From positions 1-9,376 of the forward strand of contig JAAYXU010000120.1 in assembly GCA_012515725.1 (NCBI GenBank): a stretch of 9,376 nt of DNA, in the 5' to 3' direction. Source of the DNA: Clostridiales bacterium. Its GTDB lineage: Bacteria; Bacillota; Clostridia; Christensenellales; UMGS416. A program made the position numbers and the translations under genes. The stretch's first letter is position 1; each line of letters begins with the position of its first letter. The notes below the pieces were generated by a model. That model had not been told where the DNA came from. It made no database searches and worked only from the letters and a program-made list of their open reading frames with translations. Of this stretch, positions 6,472-9,376 are shown in pieces.

Positions 6472-7089
6472 ATGGATTTGAAAAGACGGATGCATTGTAT
6501 AAACCGTCTGCTGGCCGATGTGTATGGGGTTGATATTCGCATCAGCTCGCTTTTATCGGATTACCTGAATGCAGAGCAGCTTGAATACATTAAGACCCAA
6601 AAATTGTCCGACTTTTTAACATTCATGCTCTTTGGTATTTGTTGCCGGTTTGTCACCGCGGCAGATGGCATGAGACTCTACACAATCCTATCGGCCCGAT
6701 ATGGACTGGAAGATTCCAAAATACAAACGCTTGCGCAGATCGGCGACGCTGAGGATGTGTCACGTGAACGAATACGCCAGCTGGAAGGTAAAGCACTGCA
6801 GCGACTGAATCCAACCAAAAAATATGATCCGCTGAAACAGCTTGCCTGCCTAGCGGCGCGAGAAGTGCTGGGCATAGCAGAGCTTCCGGAACAACCAGGT
6901 AGTGAAGCGCCTCCCCGGCATGGCGCACCCTGGACACCGGAACAGGAGCGGCATCTTGTACAGCGATTTTCTCAAGGAACTGCGCAATCCGAGCTGGCAC
7001 AGGAGATGGGCCGCAGTATCGGCGCTATTCGAGCCCGTCTATCTTTGCATGGGCTCATTGACGATGAAAAAGAAACAACAAATGAATGA
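6472..7089 (+). CDS. Small DNA-binding protein with sigma-70 region 4-like HTH and C-terminal Myb/GcrA-like HTH
   Basis: A 205-residue protein I cannot assign to a named gene. Residues about 76-113 (TLAQIG...VSRERIRQLEGKALQRL) match sigma-70 region 4, the helix-turn-helix that reads the -35 element. There is no recognisable region 2, so it is not a complete sigma factor. Residues 153-196 (PWTPEQERHL ... SELAQEMGRS.GAIRARL...GL) form a second helix-turn-helix resembling SANT/Myb-like or GcrA-type modules (a tryptophan-led helix followed by a recognition helix). The first 60 residues look helical and hydrophobic in places (FLTFMLFGIC, 48-57), with no convincing signal peptide. GGTGG lies 7 bases before the ATG. 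The gene stands alone, with its own AT-rich upstream region and visibly lower GC and less biased codons than its neighbours, which suggests later acquisition. It may be an accessory transcription factor; its target is unknown. Confidence 0.75.
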   Translation: MDLKRRMHCINRLLADVYGVDIRISSLLSDYLNAEQLEYIKTQKLSDFLTFMLFGICCRFVTAADGMRLYTILSARYGLEDSKIQTLAQIGDAEDVSRERIRQLEGKALQRLNPTKKYDPLKQLACLAAREVLGIAELPEQPGSEAPPRHGAPWTPEQERHLVQRFSQGTAQSELAQEMGRSIGAIRARLSLHGLIDDEKETTNE

Positions 7090-7148
7090 GTGAGTGAATG
7101 AAGTATAGCCCGCACAGCCGATCATATAGACCGTTTGCTCAATAGAAA

Positions 7149-7173
7149 GGCGGGGGAGCATCGCTCCCCCGCC
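7149..7173 (-). terminator. Rho-independent terminator of the rpiR-lactonase operon
   Basis: GGCGGGGGAGC (7149-7159) pairs perfectly with GCTCCCCCGCC (7163-7173) around a 3-nt loop, an 11-bp very GC-rich stem. On the minus strand it is followed by TTTCTATT. It lies 21 bases beyond the lactonase stop codon. The plus-strand tail is not U-rich, so termination is mainly for the minus-strand operon. Confidence 0.85.
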
Positions 7174-7194
7174 TGCATAGTCCCAATATACGCC

Positions 7195-8208
7195 CTACGG
7201 CAGCGCCGGGCACACGCACACCGCGCCCGGAATGGAAAGCGGCGGCGCGCAGGGCGTCAGGGCGGGCGCGCCCGGCTCCCACCGCAGCAGCGAAACCGTG
7301 CCGCCCTGATGGGCGACAAGCATCCGCCCGTCGGGAAGCAGCGTAAAGTCGCGCGGCAGGGCCCCGCCGGTCGCAAATACGCCCGCCGGGGACAGCAGCC
7401 CGTCCCCATCGGCGGCGAAAACCGCTATGCTGTCGTGGCCGCGGTTCGACGCGAACACATGGCCGCCGAATACGCGCACCGCCGCGCCGGTGTTGTCGCC
7501 GCGGAAGCCCTCGGGAAGGGTGGACAGCGTCTGTACGCATGTCATCGTGTCAGCTCCGGTACGCAGCACGCTGACCGCGTTTCCCAGCTCGTGAACGAGG
7601 TAGGCGGTTCCCGTATCTGCGTACGCGATATGCCGCGGGCCCAGACCGGGCCGACACGGCATCCGGCCTGATTCCGAAAGGAGTCCGGTCGCCGGGTCCT
7701 GCCTGTAGAGCACCACGGCGTCGAGGCCCAGATCCACGGCGGCAAGCGTCCGCGTTCCGGGTATGAAGGATACATGGTGGATATGCGGGCCGGTCTGGCG
7801 CCTGGGGTGAACGCTCGCCCCCTCGTGCGCTATAACCTGTATGCGCGGCCCGGGGGGATCGAGAGGAAAGACCGTCAGATGGCCGCTTGTATAGTTGGCC
7901 ACATAGAGGAAGCGGCCGTCGGGACTCGGGCACAGGTGGCAGGGCCCCTCCCCGCCGGTATCAAAGCGATGGCGCAGAGCGAGCCCGTCGCCGCTGGTGT
8001 CGTATATGGCGCAGGATCCGCCACTGCCCCCCGCCTCGGCCGGGTCGCTGCTGACCGCGTAAAGACGCGTCCGGTCGGGCGACAGTATGAGATAGGTCGG
8101 ATTGGGAAGCGGGGCCGTCTCCACGAGCCGCATCGCACCGTCCCCAAGCGTGCACACCGCGACGCCCGGGCCGCCCAGTCGGGTATAGGTTCCCACGTAG
8201 AAAATCAT
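7195..8208 (-). CDS. pgl: Seven-bladed beta-propeller lactonase, probable 6-phosphogluconolactonase
   Basis: A 337-residue cytoplasmic lactonase of the YbhE/Pgl beta-propeller type (family length about 330-350), with no signal peptide. Family landmarks in order are VGTYT at 5-9, GPCHLCPSPDGRFLYVANY (88-106), the histidine-rich TGPHIHHVSFIPG (139-151), GPRHIAY (190-196), ELGNAVSV (207-214), FASNRGHDSIAVF (252-264) and PRDF (285-288). The family hydrolyses 6-phosphogluconolactone to 6-phosphogluconate; other sugar lactones are possible in some members. AGGAG lies 7 bases before ATG 8208. The gene follows a RpiR/SIS regulator by 43 bases and ends in a strong terminator. It may feed 6-phosphogluconate to the Gnd encoded about 2 kb away, but no glucose-6-phosphate dehydrogenase is in the window, so the source of the lactone is unknown. 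Confidence 0.87.
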   Translation of the reverse strand: MIFYVGTYTRLGGPGVAVCTLGDGAMRLVETAPLPNPTYLILSPDRTRLYAVSSDPAEAGGSGGSCAIYDTSGDGLALRHRFDTGGEGPCHLCPSPDGRFLYVANYTSGHLTVFPLDPPGPRIQVIAHEGASVHPRRQTGPHIHHVSFIPGTRTLAAVDLGLDAVVLYRQDPATGLLSESGRMPCRPGLGPRHIAYADTGTAYLVHELGNAVSVLRTGADTMTCVQTLSTLPEGFRGDNTGAAVRVFGGHVFASNRGHDSIAVFAADGDGLLSPAGVFATGGALPRDFTLLPDGRMLVAHQGGTVSLLRWEPGAPALTPCAPPLSIPGAVCVCPALP

Positions 8209-8251
8209 AAAGCTGCTCCTTTCGTCGCCCGGTCCGCCCGCCCGGCATCAT

Positions 8252-9106
8252 TTATCCATGCTTGCTGCGGCTGGAGCGCAGCGTGCGATCCAGATGCTCC
8301 TTGACAGCGTCGTACTCGTTGCTCACGACCGCGGTATAGAGCATGTCCACGACATTGAGCTGGCCTATGCGCGAGCTCATCGCGCCGCTTCGTATGAAGC
8401 TCTCCTGGGAGGACGTGTAGAGGCTGATGTCGGCCTGTCGGCTCAGCCTGTTGGGGCCGTACCGCGTGATGCTCACGCTCGTAGCGCCCGACTCGCGCAC
8501 GATCGCAAGCGTATCGAATATGTCCCGCGTTTCGCCCGAATAGGATATGAGCACCGCGACGTCGCCGGGTCGCAGGCTGGAGGCCGACAGTATCTGCAGA
8601 TGCGGATCGGCCGACGCGAAGGATACCTTGTTGATGCGGAGGAATTTGTTCTGCGCGTCGATGGCGACGATTCCCGATGTGCCCAGCCCGTAGAAATCCA
8701 CGCGGGGCGCGGCCGTGATTGCCTGCACCGCAGTGTCCAGCGCGGCCAGATCCATGACCGCCATGCTCTCCTGCAGCGTGCGTATGTTGTTCTGGCACAC
8801 GTTCTCGACTATGGACCTGAGATCGTCGCCCGGATGGACGTCCTCATATGTGTACTTAATGTGGCTGCTCACCGCAAGATCGGAGGCGAGCTCTATGCAG
8901 AACTGCTTGTATCCGCGGTAACCGAGCGATTTACAGAGCCGCACCACAGAGGCCTTGCTGGTCGCGCACTTCGTTGCCAGCATATCTATCGGCATACCGA
9001 TGACCGACTCCGGATCGCCCAGTATGTAGCTGGCGATGCGCCGCTCGGTAGGGGGCAGCGTGTCCAGCGTGTTTTTCATCTTTACATAGCATCCGTTTTG
9101 TTCCAT
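8252..9106 (-). CDS. RpiR/MurR-family transcriptional regulator (HTH + SIS domain)
   Basis: A 284-residue regulator. The N-terminal helix-turn-helix covers about 15-75, with the family pattern LPPTERRIASYIL (17-29) and MLATKCATSKASVVRLCKSLGY (42-63, cited in part). The C-terminal SIS sugar-phosphate-binding domain covers about 125-260, with FYGLGTSGIVA (138-148) and ISYSGETRD (187-195). Relatives sense phosphorylated sugars or sugar acids (HexR senses KDPG, for example), so 6-phosphogluconate or a related compound is a sensible guess here. The frame runs 26 codons further upstream, but the start is set at ATG 9106, with AGGAG 5 bases before it; the extra segment overlaps the promoter. It is the first gene of a two-gene operon with the lactonase. 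Confidence 0.92.
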   Translation of the reverse strand: MEQNGCYVKMKNTLDTLPPTERRIASYILGDPESVIGMPIDMLATKCATSKASVVRLCKSLGYRGYKQFCIELASDLAVSSHIKYTYEDVHPGDDLRSIVENVCQNNIRTLQESMAVMDLAALDTAVQAITAAPRVDFYGLGTSGIVAIDAQNKFLRINKVSFASADPHLQILSASSLRPGDVAVLISYSGETRDIFDTLAIVRESGATSVSITRYGPNRLSRQADISLYTSSQESFIRSGAMSSRIGQLNVVDMLYTAVVSNEYDAVKEHLDRTLRSSRSKHG

Positions 9107-9140
9107 TATTACTCCTCTTTCCCCAAAGACGGTAATCTCT

Positions 9141-9169
9141 ATTATATAGAATACCCATACGTCTTTCAA
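9141..9169 (-). promoter_or_regulatory. Near-consensus sigma-A promoter of the rpiR-lactonase operon
   Basis: On the minus strand TTGAAA (9169-9164), a 17-bp spacer and a perfect TATAAT (9146-9141). Transcription should start near 9134, about 28 bases before the rpiR ATG. Such a strong promoter in front of a RpiR gene fits repression by the regulator itself, although no clear operator palindrome overlaps it. Confidence 0.85.
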
Positions 9170-9228
9170 GCCATATATCCCCATTGTCAGGGCGACAGCA
9201 TTTACTTATCAGTATTCTCCTGTATTAC

Positions 9229-9310
9229 ACTATCAGAGCGATTCATAAACTTTAGTTCCAGACAGCTATGTGGAACGAAAGACTGTGTTTTGATTGCTGT
9301 GCCTGATAGT
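9229..9310. repeat. Nested inverted repeats in the gene-free right end
   Basis: ACTATCAG (9229-9236) is exactly complementary to CTGATAGT (9303-9310). Inside lies a second perfect pair, GTTCCA (9255-9260) and TGGAAC (9271-9276), around a 10-nt loop. No credible coding region occupies 9185-9376. The arrangement could be a structured transcript or protein-binding sites; arms this short can arise by chance. Confidence 0.3.
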
Positions 9311-9344
9311 AGCGGGGTGACGCCCGAGTCGCCCGTAACCACCA

Positions 9345-9365
9345 CTTATTCAGAACCCGAATAAG
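9345..9365. repeat. 7-bp hairpin near the right edge
   Basis: CTTATTC (9345-9351) and GAATAAG (9359-9365) form a perfect 7-bp stem with a 7-nt loop. There is no U-run on either side, so it does not look like a terminator. Its function is unknown, and it lies only 11 bases from the window edge. Confidence 0.3.
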
Positions 9366-9376
9366 CAATGAATAAA

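Noticed and set aside
9107..9184. 26-codon N-terminal extension of RpiR from ATG 9184
   Set aside because: It would place the strong promoter (9141-9169) inside the coding region, and the AGGAG at the ATG at 9106 explains the start better.
9221..9229. TGTATTACA palindrome as a HexR-like operator
   Set aside because: The TGTA/TACA arms are 1 base apart, not the 7 expected for HexR sites, and the position is about 50 bp upstream of the -35.
8258..9364. Open frame of 368 codons on the plus strand opposite rpiR
   Set aside because: It is antisense to a clear RpiR/SIS gene and its promoter, with no domain resemblance and no ribosome site.
9368..9376. Possible gene start ATG-AAT-AAA at the right edge
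   Set aside because: There is no Shine-Dalgarno sequence upstream and only three codons are visible.

Overview
The window looks like chromosome from a moderately GC-rich anaerobic member of the Bacillota, probably a gut-type Clostridia. That placement is inferred from protein style: a Bacillus UxuB/YjmF-type SDR mannonate oxidoreductase, strong GGAGG-type ribosome sites and sigma-A-type promoters. No rRNA, tRNA, CRISPR array or transposase is visible.

Layout. Positions 2-481 (+) hold the 3' end of a DUF4143-family ATPase gene cut by the window edge. A four-gene operon on the minus strand occupies 5268 down to 589, in the order 6-phosphogluconate dehydrogenase (gnd), PfkB-family sugar kinase, SDR fructuronate reductase/mannonate oxidoreductase, and a LarA-superfamily (nickel-pincer) 2-epimerase/racemase. 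Gaps between these genes are only 14-22 bases, and a strong hairpin closes the operon at 546-570. Divergent from it is an AraC-family regulator (5452-6339, +). The shared intergenic region contains two pairs of direct repeats spaced 20 and 21 bp, as expected for AraC-type operators. Next is a less GC-rich orphan gene for a small sigma-region-4-like DNA-binding protein (6472-7089, +). Last is a minus-strand pair, an RpiR/SIS regulator (8252-9106) followed by a seven-bladed beta-propeller lactonase of the 6-phosphogluconolactonase type (7195-8208). This pair has a near-consensus promoter (TTGAAA-17-TATAAT) and a perfect 11-bp terminator stem.

How the genes could work together. The SDR makes D-mannonate from D-fructuronate. 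D-gluconate 2-epimerase is a known activity in the LarA superfamily and would turn D-mannonate into D-gluconate. The kinase would give 6-phosphogluconate and Gnd would give ribulose 5-phosphate plus CO2. This is a coherent nickel-dependent route from hexuronates (or mannonate) into the pentose phosphate pathway, bypassing mannonate dehydratase and KDPG aldolase, neither of which is encoded here. The weak link is the kinase, which resembles 2-keto-3-deoxygluconate (KDG) kinases. The lactonase next door would feed the same intermediate, 6-phosphogluconate, if its substrate is 6-phosphogluconolactone. The pathway is inferred from gene content and preserved active-site residues, not demonstrated.
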